Part shown: positions 1-9,089 of the stretch, piece after piece | Numbering within the stretch: the first letter of the stretch is position 1 | Layout: each line of letters opens with the position of its first letter | DNA from: Lysobacter arvi | GTDB lineage: Bacteria; Pseudomonadota; Gammaproteobacteria; Xanthomonadales; Xanthomonadaceae | Direction of reading: 5' to 3' | Length of the DNA stretch: 64,000 bases | Assembly: GCA_031216755.1 (NCBI GenBank) | Contig: JARUHG010000003.1 | Coordinates: forward strand, 62,001-126,000 | The notes under the pieces: model-generated | Database searches by the model: none | What the model saw: the letters and a program-made list of their open reading frames with translations, nothing else | What the model was told of the DNA's origin: nothing | Made by a program: the position numbers and the translations under genes

Positions 1-2341
1 GTTCGAGGATGCGCCCGCGCCGGTCGGCGGCATCGAGAACCGCGGCAGCGAACCGACCGACATCGACGGCGGCCAGCTCGAACGCGCGGGCACTGCGGAA
101 GACATAGTCGTACAGGACAACGTCCGCCTGAATCGTGGCGACCAGTTCCTGGGTACCGACAAGCTCACCTACAACGCCGAAACCGGCCGTTACAGCGCCG
201 TGGGCAACGTGCGTTACCAGGACAGCGGCATGCGCATCCTGGCCGAGCGGGCCGAGGGCGACCAGAACGCCGATCGCCATCGCATCGAGGACGTGCAGTA
301 CCAGCTGACCCAGCGTCGGGGCAACGGCGGCGCCGAACGCATCGAACTGGAAGGTGCGCGCGGTCGCATGGTCGGTTCCACCTATTCCACCTGCGCGCCG
401 AACCAGCGCGCGTGGGAGCTGCGTGCGAACCGGATCGAGATCGATACCGCCAAGGGCATGGGCGTGGCGCGCAACGCCACGGTGCGCATCGGCAGCGTGC
501 CGGTGCTGTACGTGCCGTGGTTCATGTTCCCGGTCGACGACCAGCGGCGCACGGGCCTGCTGTATCCGCAGTTGTCGCTGTCGGGTCGCAACGGTTTCGA
601 CTACAAGCAGCCGATCTACCTCAACCTTGCGCCGAACTACGACGCGACGCTCTACCCGCGCATCATGGCCGATCGCGGCGGGCTGCTCGGCGCGGAATTC
701 CGCTGGCTGTACGAGCGCGGCAAGGGCGAGGTCTTCGCCAACTGGATGCCCAGCGACAAGCTGCCCGGCGATGAGCCCGACCGCTACCTCAACCCGGAGG
801 TCGGCTTCCCGGTATCGAGCCTGCCGGAAAACAATCGCGGCCAGTTCGCACTGACGGCCTCGCACAACATCGACAGCACCTGGTACGCCAACACCAACCT
901 GGGCTGGGTGAGCGATACCCATTACTTCGAGGATTTCAGCAGCAGCCTGTACGGCATTTCGGCGTACTCGATCCGCAGCGACGCCGGCGTGTACGGGCGC
1001 GGCCGCTACTGGTCGGGTGGCGTGATGGCCGACCACTACCAGCTCGCGGACTACACGCTGACCGAAACCAACCTGCCCTTCGACCGCCTGCCGCGCGCCT
1101 ACTTCAGCTGGGCGCAGCCGTTCACGCCATGGCTGCAGGCGGGCGTGGACGCGGAGGGCGCGCGCTTCGAGCATCAGGAATTCCTGGGCGGCACGCGCAT
1201 CGACGTGAAGCCGTTCGTGAGCCTGCCGCTGGAGGGCGCGAGCTGGTTCATCCGCCCGAAACTGGCCTGGCGCTACACGGCCTACCAGCTGGACGGCAAC
1301 GCCCAGAGCCGTGCGGAGGAATTCGCGTTCCGCGCGGGCGGGCCGGTCGATCCGTCGCGATTCCAGGACAGCAACCTCACGCGAAGCCTGCCGATCACGT
1401 CGGTCGACGCGGGCATGTACTTCGACCGCAACACCACCTTCCGCGGCACCAGCTACCTGCACACGCTGGAGCCGCGCGTGTACTACCTGAACATCCCGTA
1501 CCGGAACCAGGACAATTTCCCGGTCTTCGATACCGGCCCGATGACCTTCAGCTGGGGCCAGCTCTTCCGCGACAACCGCTACACCGGCGCGGACCGGCAG
1601 ATGGACGCCAACCAGCTCACCGCGGCCCTGACCACCCGCTTCATCAGCGAGGAAGACGGACGCGAGCGCCTGGCGGCCAGCATCGGCCAGATCCAGTACT
1701 TCGACGACAGCCGCGTCACGCTGCCGAACCAGACGACCATCGAATCGGGCAAGTCGGCATGGGTTGCCGACGCCAGCGTGTCGCCGAACGACCGCTGGAA
1801 CCTCGGCGCCACCTACATCTGGAACCCGAAGTACCGCGGCGAGGATTTCGTCAGCGCGCGCGTCCGGTACCTGTTCGACCGCGGTGGCATCGTCAACCTG
1901 GGCTACCGCTACCGCCGGAACGCGGCCTTCCGCCAGGACATCGACCCGCCGGAGTTCCGCGACCAGCTGGAACAGGCCGACTTCTCCTTCCTCTATCCGA
2001 TCAACGAGACCTGGAGCGTCGTCGGGCGCTACTACTATTCGATCCTGGACAAGAAGGAACTGGAGACCATCGCCGGTGTCCAATGGGAAAGCTGCTGCCT
2101 GGCCGCCCGCCTGGTCGGCCGCCGCTACCTGCGTAACCGCGACGGTGAACTGGACACCCGCATCATGTTCGAATTCGAGCTGAAGGGCCTGGGCTCCGCG
2201 GGCCAGAACACGGAGCGGGTCCTGCGCCGTGGTATCCTCGGCTACGACCGCGACGACCTCTATCTCGTGCCGCCCACCTCCACGCAGCGCCTGAACAACG
2301 GCGGCGGCCAAGTCGAATCCACCCCCGACCCGACCCTATGA
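1..2341 (+). CDS. lptD: LPS-assembly protein LptD, 3' part (5' end outside window)
   Basis: LptD is the outer-membrane beta-barrel that, with the lipoprotein LptE, inserts lipopolysaccharide into the outer leaflet. The reading frame is already open at base 2, so the gene begins upstream; about 780 codons are visible. The N-terminal part is the OstA/LptA-like periplasmic jellyroll (for example DNVRLNRGDQFLGTDKLTYN). The rest alternates aromatic and polar residues as expected of a large barrel. The conserved cysteines of the family are present: one in STYSTCAP and the adjacent pair in QWESCCLAARL, which in the characterised protein form the inter-domain disulfides. The stop overlaps the surA start as ATGA, so the two are translationally coupled. 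This lptD-surA-pdxA-rsmA order is classic for gammaproteobacteria. Confidence 0.95.
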   Translation, partial: FEDAPAPVGGIENRGSEPTDIDGGQLERAGTAEDIVVQDNVRLNRGDQFLGTDKLTYNAETGRYSAVGNVRYQDSGMRILAERAEGDQNADRHRIEDVQYQLTQRRGNGGAERIELEGARGRMVGSTYSTCAPNQRAWELRANRIEIDTAKGMGVARNATVRIGSVPVLYVPWFMFPVDDQRRTGLLYPQLSLSGRNGFDYKQPIYLNLAPNYDATLYPRIMADRGGLLGAEFRWLYERGKGEVFANWMPSDKLPGDEPDRYLNPEVGFPVSSLPENNRGQFALTASHNIDSTWYANTNLGWVSDTHYFEDFSSSLYGISAYSIRSDAGVYGRGRYWSGGVMADHYQLADYTLTETNLPFDRLPRAYFSWAQPFTPWLQAGVDAEGARFEHQEFLGGTRIDVKPFVSLPLEGASWFIRPKLAWRYTAYQLDGNAQSRAEEFAFRAGGPVDPSRFQDSNLTRSLPITSVDAGMYFDRNTTFRGTSYLHTLEPRVYYLNIPYRNQDNFPVFDTGPMTFSWGQLFRDNRYTGADRQMDANQLTAALTTRFISEEDGRERLAASIGQIQYFDDSRVTLPNQTTIESGKSAWVADASVSPNDRWNLGATYIWNPKYRGEDFVSARVRYLFDRGGIVNLGYRYRRNAAFRQDIDPPEFRDQLEQADFSFLYPINETWSVVGRYYYSILDKKELETIAGVQWESCCLAARLVGRRYLRNRDGELDTRIMFEFELKGLGSAGQNTERVLRRGILGYDRDDLYLVPPTSTQRLNNGGGQVESTPDPTL

Positions 2342-3699
2342 AGAAACTACTCGCGTCCGCCCTTGCCGTCGCGGTGCTGTCCGGCGCCGTCCTGCCCGGC
2401 GCGACCGTCCTGGCCCAGACCGCGGCGTCCGTCCAGCCGATCGACGGCATCGCGGCCATCGTCGACGAGGACGTGATCCTCAAGACCGAGCTGGATCGCG
2501 CGGTGAACAACATCCTGGCCCAGTACGCCGGACGCGAGAACCAGCTGCCGCCGCGCGACGTGCTGCAGCGCCAGGTGCTCGAGCGCCTGGTCCTGGTGAA
2601 GCTGCAGGTCGCCCGCGCCCAGGGCACCGGCGTGCGCGTGACCGACCAGGAAGTCGAGCAGGCCATCGCCGGCATCGCCCAGCAGAACCGCGTCACGCCT
2701 GAACAGCTGCGCCAGCAGCTGGCGCGTGAAGGCACCCCGTACACCGATTTCCGCAATTCGATCCGCGACGAGCTGCTGATCCAGCGCCTGCGCCAGCGTT
2801 TCGCGCAGAGCCGCGTGTCGGTCAGCGACGCCGAGGTCGATGCCGCGATGGCCGCCCAGGCAAGCCAGGGCGCGCAGTACCACCTGGCGCACATCCTCGT
2901 GGCGCTGCCGGAAGGCGCGACGGCCGAGCAGATCGCCACCGCCCAGAAGAAGGTCGAAGGCGTCAAGTCGCTGATCGACAAGGGCGAAATGGACTTCTCC
3001 GCGGCGGCGGTACGCTATTCGGACAGCCCCAACGCGCTGGAAGGCGGCGACCTGGGCTGGCGCAGCATCGACGAGATCCCGAACGCCTTCGCCTCGCTGA
3101 TGCGGAACATGTCGCCCGGCCAGGTCACCGACCCGATCCGCGGCCCCAGCGGCTTCCAGCTGCTCAAGCTCGTCGAAGTGCGCGACGCCTCGCAGGCGGG
3201 GCCCAACCTGGTCACGCAGTACCAGGCGCGCCACATCCTGATCCGCGTCAACGACTCGGTCGACGACGCCAAGGCCAAGGCCCAGGCGCAGACCCTGCAG
3301 GCCCGCCTGATGGGCGGCGCCGACTTCGCCCTGCTCGCGCAGGAGAACTCGCAGGACCAGAGCTCCGCCTCGAAGGGTGGCGAGCTGGGCTGGTTCACCC
3401 GGGATGAATTCGGCCCCGAGTTCGGCAATGCCGTCGCCGGGCTGCAGCCGAACCAGGTCTCCCAGCCGATCCGCACCCAGGCCGGCTACCACCTGATCAA
3501 GCTGGAAGCGACGCGCGAAGCCGACATCGGCGACCGCAACCGTCGCGCCCAGGTCCAGGAAACCATCGGCCGGCGCAAGCTGGAGGACGAGTGGAACCGC
3601 TTCCTGCGCGAAATGCGCGGCGAAGCCTTCGTCGACGTGCGCGTCGGCAAGACCGCCGAGACCGAAGCCACGCCTGCCGCTCCGGCCAACAACGGCTGA
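2338..3699 (+). CDS. surA: Periplasmic chaperone/peptidyl-prolyl isomerase SurA
   Basis: SurA escorts unfolded outer-membrane proteins, LptD among them, across the periplasm to the BAM complex. The 453-residue product starts with a signal peptide (MKKLLASALAVAVLSGAVLPG, cleavage probably after VLAQ). A SurA N-terminal chaperone domain follows (PIDGIAAIVDEDVILKTEL). Two parvulin domains come next, recognisable at AQYHLAHILVALPE with GGDLGWRSIDEIP, and at QARHILIRVND with GGELGWFTRDEFGPEF. The C-terminal helix ends with a short Ala/Glu/Pro tail slightly longer than in E. coli (428 residues). The start codon overlaps the lptD stop by four bases. Length, domain order and context agree. Confidence 0.96.
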   Translation: MKKLLASALAVAVLSGAVLPGATVLAQTAASVQPIDGIAAIVDEDVILKTELDRAVNNILAQYAGRENQLPPRDVLQRQVLERLVLVKLQVARAQGTGVRVTDQEVEQAIAGIAQQNRVTPEQLRQQLAREGTPYTDFRNSIRDELLIQRLRQRFAQSRVSVSDAEVDAAMAAQASQGAQYHLAHILVALPEGATAEQIATAQKKVEGVKSLIDKGEMDFSAAAVRYSDSPNALEGGDLGWRSIDEIPNAFASLMRNMSPGQVTDPIRGPSGFQLLKLVEVRDASQAGPNLVTQYQARHILIRVNDSVDDAKAKAQAQTLQARLMGGADFALLAQENSQDQSSASKGGELGWFTRDEFGPEFGNAVAGLQPNQVSQPIRTQAGYHLIKLEATREADIGDRNRRAQVQETIGRRKLEDEWNRFLREMRGEAFVDVRVGKTAETEATPAAPANNG

Positions 3700-3710
3700 G
3701 CGCCACTGAC

Positions 3711-4706
3711 ATGACCCCAGTTCGGCTCGCGCTGGTGCCGGGCGAGCCGGCGGGAGTCGGTCCCGAACTCTGCGTCCGCCTGGCCCAACGGCCGCGCGAC
3801 CACGCCCTGACCGCCTTTGCCGATGCGCGCACGCTGCGCGCGGCGGCCGAGGCGTTGTCGCTTCCGCTCCACCTGCTCGGCCCGGACGAGACCTCGACCC
3901 GACCCGGCGAGCTCGCGCTCGTCGACGTTCCGAACGCCGTGCTCCCCGCCTTCGGACAACCCGATCCGCGGAATGCAGCGGCCGTGATCGGCGCCCTGCG
4001 CGACGCGGCCCAGGGTTGCCTCGACGGCCGCTTCGACGGCGTGGTTACCGGCCCGGTCCACAAGGCGGTGATCAACGAAGGCGGGATCGCCTACACCGGC
4101 ACGACCGAGCTGCTCGCCGACCAGGCCGGATGCGACGTGGTGATGATGCTCGCCAACGAGGTCGTGCGTGTCGCGCTCGTGACGACGCACCTGCCGCTGC
4201 GCGAAGTGGCCGACGCGATCACGGCGCCAGCCCTCGAACGCACGCTGCGGATCACGCACGACGCACTGCGCCGTGACTTCGGCATCGCCGAACCGGTCGT
4301 CGCCGTGCTCGGCCTCAATCCGCACGCGGGCGAAGCCGGCCATCTCGGCCGCGAGGAGATCGACATCGTCGAGCCCACGCTCGCCGCGCTGCGCGAGAGG
4401 GGCATGCGACTCGTCGGACCGCTCCCGGCGGACACGGCCTTCCTGCCGGCCAAGCTGCGCGGCTTCGACGCGGTGGTCGCGATGTACCACGACCAGGGGC
4501 TGCCGGTGCTCAAGTTCAGCGGCTTCGAGCGCGCGGTGAACCTGACGCTCGGCCTGCCCTACCCGCGGGTGGCGGTCGACCATGGCACCGCGCTGGAACT
4601 CGCCGGCAAGGGCAGCGCCGATCCGTCCAGCCTGTTCGCCGCGGCCGACACCTGCGCCCGCATGGCCCAGGCCCGAATCCAGACGTCCCGCCCGCCTTCG
4701 GCATGA
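3711..4706 (+). CDS. pdxA: 4-hydroxythreonine-4-phosphate dehydrogenase PdxA
   Basis: PdxA oxidises 4-phosphohydroxy-L-threonine in the DXP-dependent pathway to pyridoxal 5'-phosphate; it is cytoplasmic, dimeric and metal-dependent. The 331-residue product begins MTPVRLALVPGEPAGVGPEL, the family's N-terminal GEPAG(I/V)GPE motif. It later shows VVTGPVHKAVINEGG, LGLNPHAGEAGHLG and MYHDQGLPVLKF, which carry the substrate and metal-binding histidines and acidic residues. The frame is open upstream into surA, but the ATG at 3711 places the family motif at the N-terminus and leaves 11 bases after the surA stop. The same order surA-pdxA-rsmA occurs in E. coli. Confidence 0.96.
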   Translation: MTPVRLALVPGEPAGVGPELCVRLAQRPRDHALTAFADARTLRAAAEALSLPLHLLGPDETSTRPGELALVDVPNAVLPAFGQPDPRNAAAVIGALRDAAQGCLDGRFDGVVTGPVHKAVINEGGIAYTGTTELLADQAGCDVVMMLANEVVRVALVTTHLPLREVADAITAPALERTLRITHDALRRDFGIAEPVVAVLGLNPHAGEAGHLGREEIDIVEPTLAALRERGMRLVGPLPADTAFLPAKLRGFDAVVAMYHDQGLPVLKFSGFERAVNLTLGLPYPRVAVDHGTALELAGKGSADPSSLFAAADTCARMAQARIQTSRPPSA

Positions 4707-4713
4707 TGCCCGC

Positions 4714-5538
4714 ATGAGCACGCGCAGCCCCCACTTCACCGAGCCGGCCAAGAAGCACCTGGGCCAGCACTTCCTGCACGACCGCGGGATCATCGACAAC
4801 ATCGTGCACGCCGTCGATCCGAAGCCCGGCGACCGCCTGGTCGAGATCGGCCCGGGCCAGGGCGCGATCACCTTCCCGCTGCTCGATCGCCACAAGGAAC
4901 TGACGGTCATCGAGTTCGACCGCGACCTCATCTTCCCGCTGACCGAAGCCGCGCGCGCGCACGGGACGCTGGAGGTGATCCACCGCGACGTGCTCGCCGT
5001 GGACTTCACCGCGCTGGCGCGCAATGGCGGCGACGAGGGCGGGCAGATCCGCCTTGTCGGCAACCTGCCCTACAACCTGTCCTCGCCGATCCTGTTCCAT
5101 GCGCTCGAGCACGCGACCGCGATCCGCGACATGCACTTCATGCTGCAGAAGGAAGTCGTCGACCGCATGGCCGCCGGGCCCGGCAGCAAGGTGTACGGGC
5201 GGCTCGGCGTGATGCTGCAGGCCTACTGCCACGTCACGCCGCTGTTCGACGTGCCGCCGGGCGCATTCCGGCCGCCGCCGAAAGTGGACTCGGCCGTGGT
5301 GCGGCTGGTGCCGCGCGCGCCGGACGCGATCGGCATCGACGACCACGCGCTGTATGCGGCAGTGGTGCGCGATGCCTTCGGCCAGCGCCGCAAGACGCTG
5401 CGCAATGCGCTGTCGAACCTGTGCGACGCCGCCGCGATCGAGGCCGCCGGCGTGCGGCCGGACGCGCGCGCCGAGCAGATCGAGGTCGCCGATTTCGTGC
5501 GTCTGGCCAATTCGCTCGCACGACAGCGCGACGCGTGA
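4714..5538 (+). CDS. rsmA: 16S rRNA (adenine1518/1519-N6)-dimethyltransferase RsmA
   Basis: RsmA (KsgA) dimethylates two adjacent adenines in helix 45 of 16S rRNA, a late checkpoint in small-subunit assembly. The 274-residue product shows KKHLGQHFLHD, the SAM-binding motif LVEIGPGQGAITFPLL, VIEFDRDL and the adenine-pocket motif NLPYNLSSPILFH. C-terminal rRNA-binding helices contain FGQRRKTLRNALS. The ATG at 4714 was chosen because it gives the usual length and puts the QHFL motif about 20 residues in; the frame upstream of it overlaps pdxA out of phase. The pdxA stop lies 7 bases upstream, so the gene is in the same operon. Confidence 0.96.
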   Translation: MSTRSPHFTEPAKKHLGQHFLHDRGIIDNIVHAVDPKPGDRLVEIGPGQGAITFPLLDRHKELTVIEFDRDLIFPLTEAARAHGTLEVIHRDVLAVDFTALARNGGDEGGQIRLVGNLPYNLSSPILFHALEHATAIRDMHFMLQKEVVDRMAAGPGSKVYGRLGVMLQAYCHVTPLFDVPPGAFRPPPKVDSAVVRLVPRAPDAIGIDDHALYAAVVRDAFGQRRKTLRNALSNLCDAAAIEAAGVRPDARAEQIEVADFVRLANSLARQRDA

Positions 5539-5568
5539 CGCGGGCGGCAACGCGTTCTCCACGACGCG

Positions 5569-5599
5569 TTGACCTATCGTGCACCGCAGCCCCTACACT
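5569..5599 (+). promoter_or_regulatory. Possible sigma-70-like promoter for apaGH
   Basis: A TTGACC hexamer at 5569-5574 and a TACACT hexamer at 5594-5599 are separated by 19 bases, in the short gap after rsmA. A transcript from this TACACT would begin at or very near the apaG ATG, and no Shine-Dalgarno sequence precedes that ATG. The spacer is long, so this is only a candidate. apaGH could instead be read from the rsmA operon. Confidence 0.3.
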
Positions 5600-5605
5600 G
5601 TCCGC

Positions 5606-5989
5606 ATGAATCGCAGTACCGACTATTCCTTCGACATCACCGTGGCGACCCGCTACCTCGACAGCCAGTCCGAGCCGGGCCAGGACCGTTACGTCTTCGC
5701 CTACACCATCAGCATCCGCAACAGCGGGCGCGTGCCTGCGCGCCTGACGCGCCGCCGCTGGCTGATCACCGATGGCAACGGCAAGGTGCAGGAAGTCGAG
5801 GGCGAGGGTGTCGTGGGCGAACAGCCGTGGCTGCGCCCGGGCGACGATTTCGAGTACACCTCCGGCGCCGTGCTGGAAACCACGCACGGGATGATGGAAG
5901 GCAGCTACACGATGGTCGGCGACGACGGCACGCCTTTCGAGGCCCCGATCCCCGCCTTCAGCCTGTCCGTGCCCCGCACGCTGCACTGA
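5606..5989 (+). CDS. apaG: ApaG domain protein
   Basis: ApaG is a small immunoglobulin-like beta-sandwich protein; its biochemical role is still unclear, though it is regularly encoded with apaH and rsmA. The 127-residue product matches the family along its whole length: RYVFAYTISIRNSG, RRWLITDGNGKVQEVEGEGV, VGEQPWLRPGDDFEYTSGA and GSYTMVGDDG. The ATG at 5606 gives the family's usual 125-residue size. A longer frame starting at 5579 would add an unrelated MHRSPYTVR. There is no convincing ribosome binding site before 5606. Confidence 0.93.
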   Translation: MNRSTDYSFDITVATRYLDSQSEPGQDRYVFAYTISIRNSGRVPARLTRRRWLITDGNGKVQEVEGEGVVGEQPWLRPGDDFEYTSGAVLETTHGMMEGSYTMVGDDGTPFEAPIPAFSLSVPRTLH

Positions 5990-5999
5990 CGGACGCGCC

Positions 6000-7004
6000 A
6001 TGAGCATCTGGGCCATCGGCGACCTGCAGGGCTGTTACGACGCGACGCAGCGACTGCTCGAGCGCATCAACTTCGATCCTTCGCGCGACCGGCTCTGGTT
6101 CTGCGGCGACCTGGTCAATCGCGGCGGGCAATCGCTGGAAACCCTGCGCCTGGTGCACTCGCTGCGGGATCACTGCGTGGTGGTGCTCGGCAACCACGAC
6201 CTGTCGCTGCTGGCCATCGGCGAGCGTCGCGAGGACGAGCAGCGCAAGGTCAATCCGGACCTCCAGCGCATCGTGCTGGCCGAGGATCGCGATGTGCTGC
6301 TCGACTGGCTGCGCATGCAGAAGCTCGTGCACGTGGACCGTTCGCTGGGCTGGATGATGGTGCACGCCGCGCTCGCGCCGCAGTGGACCACGCAGATGGC
6401 CGAGCGTTTCGCGCGCGAGATCGAGGAGCGCCTGCACGGCGACCAGTTCCGCCGCCTGCTGAAGAACATGTACGGCGACAAGCCCGCGTGGCACCCGAAG
6501 CTCGCCGGCATCGACCGCCATCGCGCGATCATCAACGTCTTCACGCGCATGCGCTATTGCACGCCGCGCGGCCGCATCTCGTTCGAGGACAAGGGCGCGC
6601 CCGGCACGCAGCCGGTCGGCCTGTATCCGTGGTACGAAGTGCCCGGTCGCGCCGAGCGCGACCTCAAGATCGTGTGCGGCCACTGGTCCACGCTGGGCCT
6701 TTTCATCGGCCACGGCGTGCATGCGATCGACACCGGCGCGGTGTGGGGCGGCAAGCTCACCGCGCTGCAGCTGGACAGCGAGGAACTGCGCATCCTGCAG
6801 GTGCCCGGGCGCGACGTCCCCGCGCAACCGCCGCGACCGCGCCCGCCGTATCGCGGCGGCGACGACCGGCCGCAGCGTCCGCGCCATCCGAACCCACACG
6901 GCCAGCAACGCCGCCAGAACGGGCGGCCGCATCCGAATGCGCCGCAGGCACCACGCAATGAAGCGCCGGCCCCGAAGGCGCCCGCGGAACAGGATCGCGA
7001 CTGA
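6000..7004 (+). CDS. apaH: Symmetrical bis(5'-nucleosyl)-tetraphosphatase ApaH, with a Pro/Arg/Asn-rich tail
   Basis: ApaH hydrolyses Ap4A and other dinucleoside polyphosphates to two nucleoside diphosphates, and is implicated in removal of Np4 caps from RNA. Metallophosphatase motifs are clear: IGDLQGCYD near the N-terminus, FCGDLVNRG, VVLGNHDLSLLA and the late GHWSTLG. Residues to about 270 match the E. coli enzyme (280 residues). The last 60 or so are an added low-complexity tail rich in Pro, Arg, Gln, Asn and His (PGRDVPAQPPRPRPPYRG and similar) that the enzyme fold does not need. It starts 10 bases after apaG, so the two genes form an operon. Confidence 0.95.
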   Translation: MSIWAIGDLQGCYDATQRLLERINFDPSRDRLWFCGDLVNRGGQSLETLRLVHSLRDHCVVVLGNHDLSLLAIGERREDEQRKVNPDLQRIVLAEDRDVLLDWLRMQKLVHVDRSLGWMMVHAALAPQWTTQMAERFAREIEERLHGDQFRRLLKNMYGDKPAWHPKLAGIDRHRAIINVFTRMRYCTPRGRISFEDKGAPGTQPVGLYPWYEVPGRAERDLKIVCGHWSTLGLFIGHGVHAIDTGAVWGGKLTALQLDSEELRILQVPGRDVPAQPPRPRPPYRGGDDRPQRPRHPNPHGQQRRQNGRPHPNAPQAPRNEAPAPKAPAEQDRD

Positions 7005-7114
7005 GCGCTGACCCGTTTCGCTGATGCGAGCCGATGGTCAGGGTGAGGGTCGCTACGCCGGACGTACTCGCGCTCGCGCGGCCACCTTCGACTCCACGCG
7101 ACCGCAAACGCGAA

Positions 7115-7143
7115 ATGGATCCCGGCTTTCGCTGGAATGACGG
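7115..7143. repeat. Degenerate REP-type palindrome
   Basis: The sequence ATGGATCCCGGCTTTCGCTG followed by GAATGACGG is a copy of the dispersed 'ggatcccg...cgggaatgacgg' palindromes common between genes of Xanthomonadaceae. It lies in the 250-base gap between apaH and the end of folA, two convergent genes. I see no gene in the rest of the gap. Confidence 0.6.
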
Positions 7144-7254
7144 TGCTGCGGATCAGAGTGACGAGCCTGCCCACACGCTGCGGGCTGGATCCGCGCCTTC
7201 GGGTGAAGGTGTAAGCGGATCACGTGCGCCGTGTGCGAACCAAGGCGGCTGCCG

Positions 7255-7749
7255 TTAAGCTCGTACGTAGTCCACGAACTCGAACGCCAACGCATGCTTC
7301 GCGTCGGCCTCGTGGCGCTGGCGCGACACGACGCGCCACTGCGCTGCATTGAACGGGGGGAAGAACGCTTCGGCGCCATCGACCTGCGTATCGACATGCG
7401 TCAGGAACAGGTGCGTCGCCGCCGGCAGCGTCAGCGCATACACCTCGCCGCCGCCTATCACGCACAGTTCGTCGGCGCCGTCGGCGTCCGCGATGCGTCG
7501 GGCTTCGTCGACCGAGGCGACCGCCTGCATGCCCTCGAACGGCACGTCCCCCGAGCGCGTCAGCACCAGATTGCGACGCCCCGGCAGCGCGCGCCCGAGC
7601 GACTGCGCCGTCTTGCGACCCATCAGCACCGGCTTGCCGAGCGTGAGCGCCTTGAAGCGCTTCAGATCGTCCGGCAAACGCCAGGGAAGATCGTTGTCGC
7701 GTCCGATCGCGCGGTTGCGGTCGAGTGCGGCGATCAGGCTAAGTTTCAT
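7255..7749 (-). CDS. folA: Dihydrofolate reductase
   Basis: The enzyme reduces dihydrofolate to tetrahydrofolate with NADPH, regenerating the cofactor consumed by thymidylate synthase encoded just upstream. The 164-residue product shows the family order: MKLSLIAALDRNRAIGRDND, LPWRLPDDLKRFKALT (with the catalytic acidic residue after the W), GRKTAQSLGRALPGRRN, and IGGGEVYALTLPAATHLFLT. The ATG at 7749 is chosen because it starts at the first beta-strand and gives a chromosomal-type FolA length. It follows the stop of the upstream gene by one base (TGACATG), implying coupled translation. Confidence 0.95.
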   Translation of the reverse strand: MKLSLIAALDRNRAIGRDNDLPWRLPDDLKRFKALTLGKPVLMGRKTAQSLGRALPGRRNLVLTRSGDVPFEGMQAVASVDEARRIADADGADELCVIGGGEVYALTLPAATHLFLTHVDTQVDGAEAFFPPFNAAQWRVVSRQRHEADAKHALAFEFVDYVRA

Positions 7750-7750
7750 G

Positions 7751-8275
7751 TCATGAGCGTCCAACGCAAACACGGTCCGGCCACTCGCGAAGAAGGAATG
7801 ATTTGAGCTCGTCTGCTGCATCGCTCGGCAGGCTGCGGGCAGAGATAAACATCGGCGAAATGCCCTGTCCCGTCAGGAGCAGGCCGTCGCGACGGAACTC
7901 CATCCAACCCACCTCGTGCCAGCGCACGGCTTGGAGCAAAGCGCCGTCGCAACGCTGCGATGCCCCCAGGGAGTCGATGCGGACAATCTCGGTCCTGCCG
8001 AGCCCGAGAGCGCGAACCAGTCGGACGAAGCCCGATGCACGTTTAAGCCACGCCACCGTGGCCAACTGCAGCCCCCAGAAGAACAAAAACGCCACCGCCA
8101 GCACGGTCGCGTCAGCCGAAGAATGGGTCAGCATCCATGCAAACGCCAATGCCATCAATACCAGCCCCACGAAGGGGCGAACGCGCACCTCCCGTTGCGT
8201 GCGATGGTGGTACAGCGCCGTGTCAAACTCCCTCGCCAATCTGAAATCGATCTTCTGCTCGACTTCGATATGCAT
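7751..8275 (-). CDS. YcxB-like two-helix membrane protein, function unknown
   Basis: The 174-residue product has two adjacent transmembrane segments (about residues 33-49 and 55-75) and a soluble C-terminal part. That part follows the YcxB-like pattern: WHEVGWMEFRRDGLLLTGQG, then a strand and LPSDAADELKSFLLREW. The family is uncharacterised. The gene is squeezed between thyA and folA with 6-base and 1-base gaps, so it is almost certainly co-transcribed with them. The ATG at 8275 is the only early start that leaves room for the thyA stop. Confidence 0.7.
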   Translation of the reverse strand: MHIEVEQKIDFRLAREFDTALYHHRTQREVRVRPFVGLVLMALAFAWMLTHSSADATVLAVAFLFFWGLQLATVAWLKRASGFVRLVRALGLGRTEIVRIDSLGASQRCDGALLQAVRWHEVGWMEFRRDGLLLTGQGISPMFISARSLPSDAADELKSFLLREWPDRVCVGRS

Positions 8276-8281
8276 GGCGAG

Positions 8282-9076
<795 letters not shown>

Positions 9077-9089
9077 CGCGATCTCCCGC

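Noticed and set aside
3591-3710. Longer PdxA starting inside surA
   Set aside because: The added residues are a frame-shifted reading of the SurA C-terminus. ATG 3711 places the GEPAG motif correctly.
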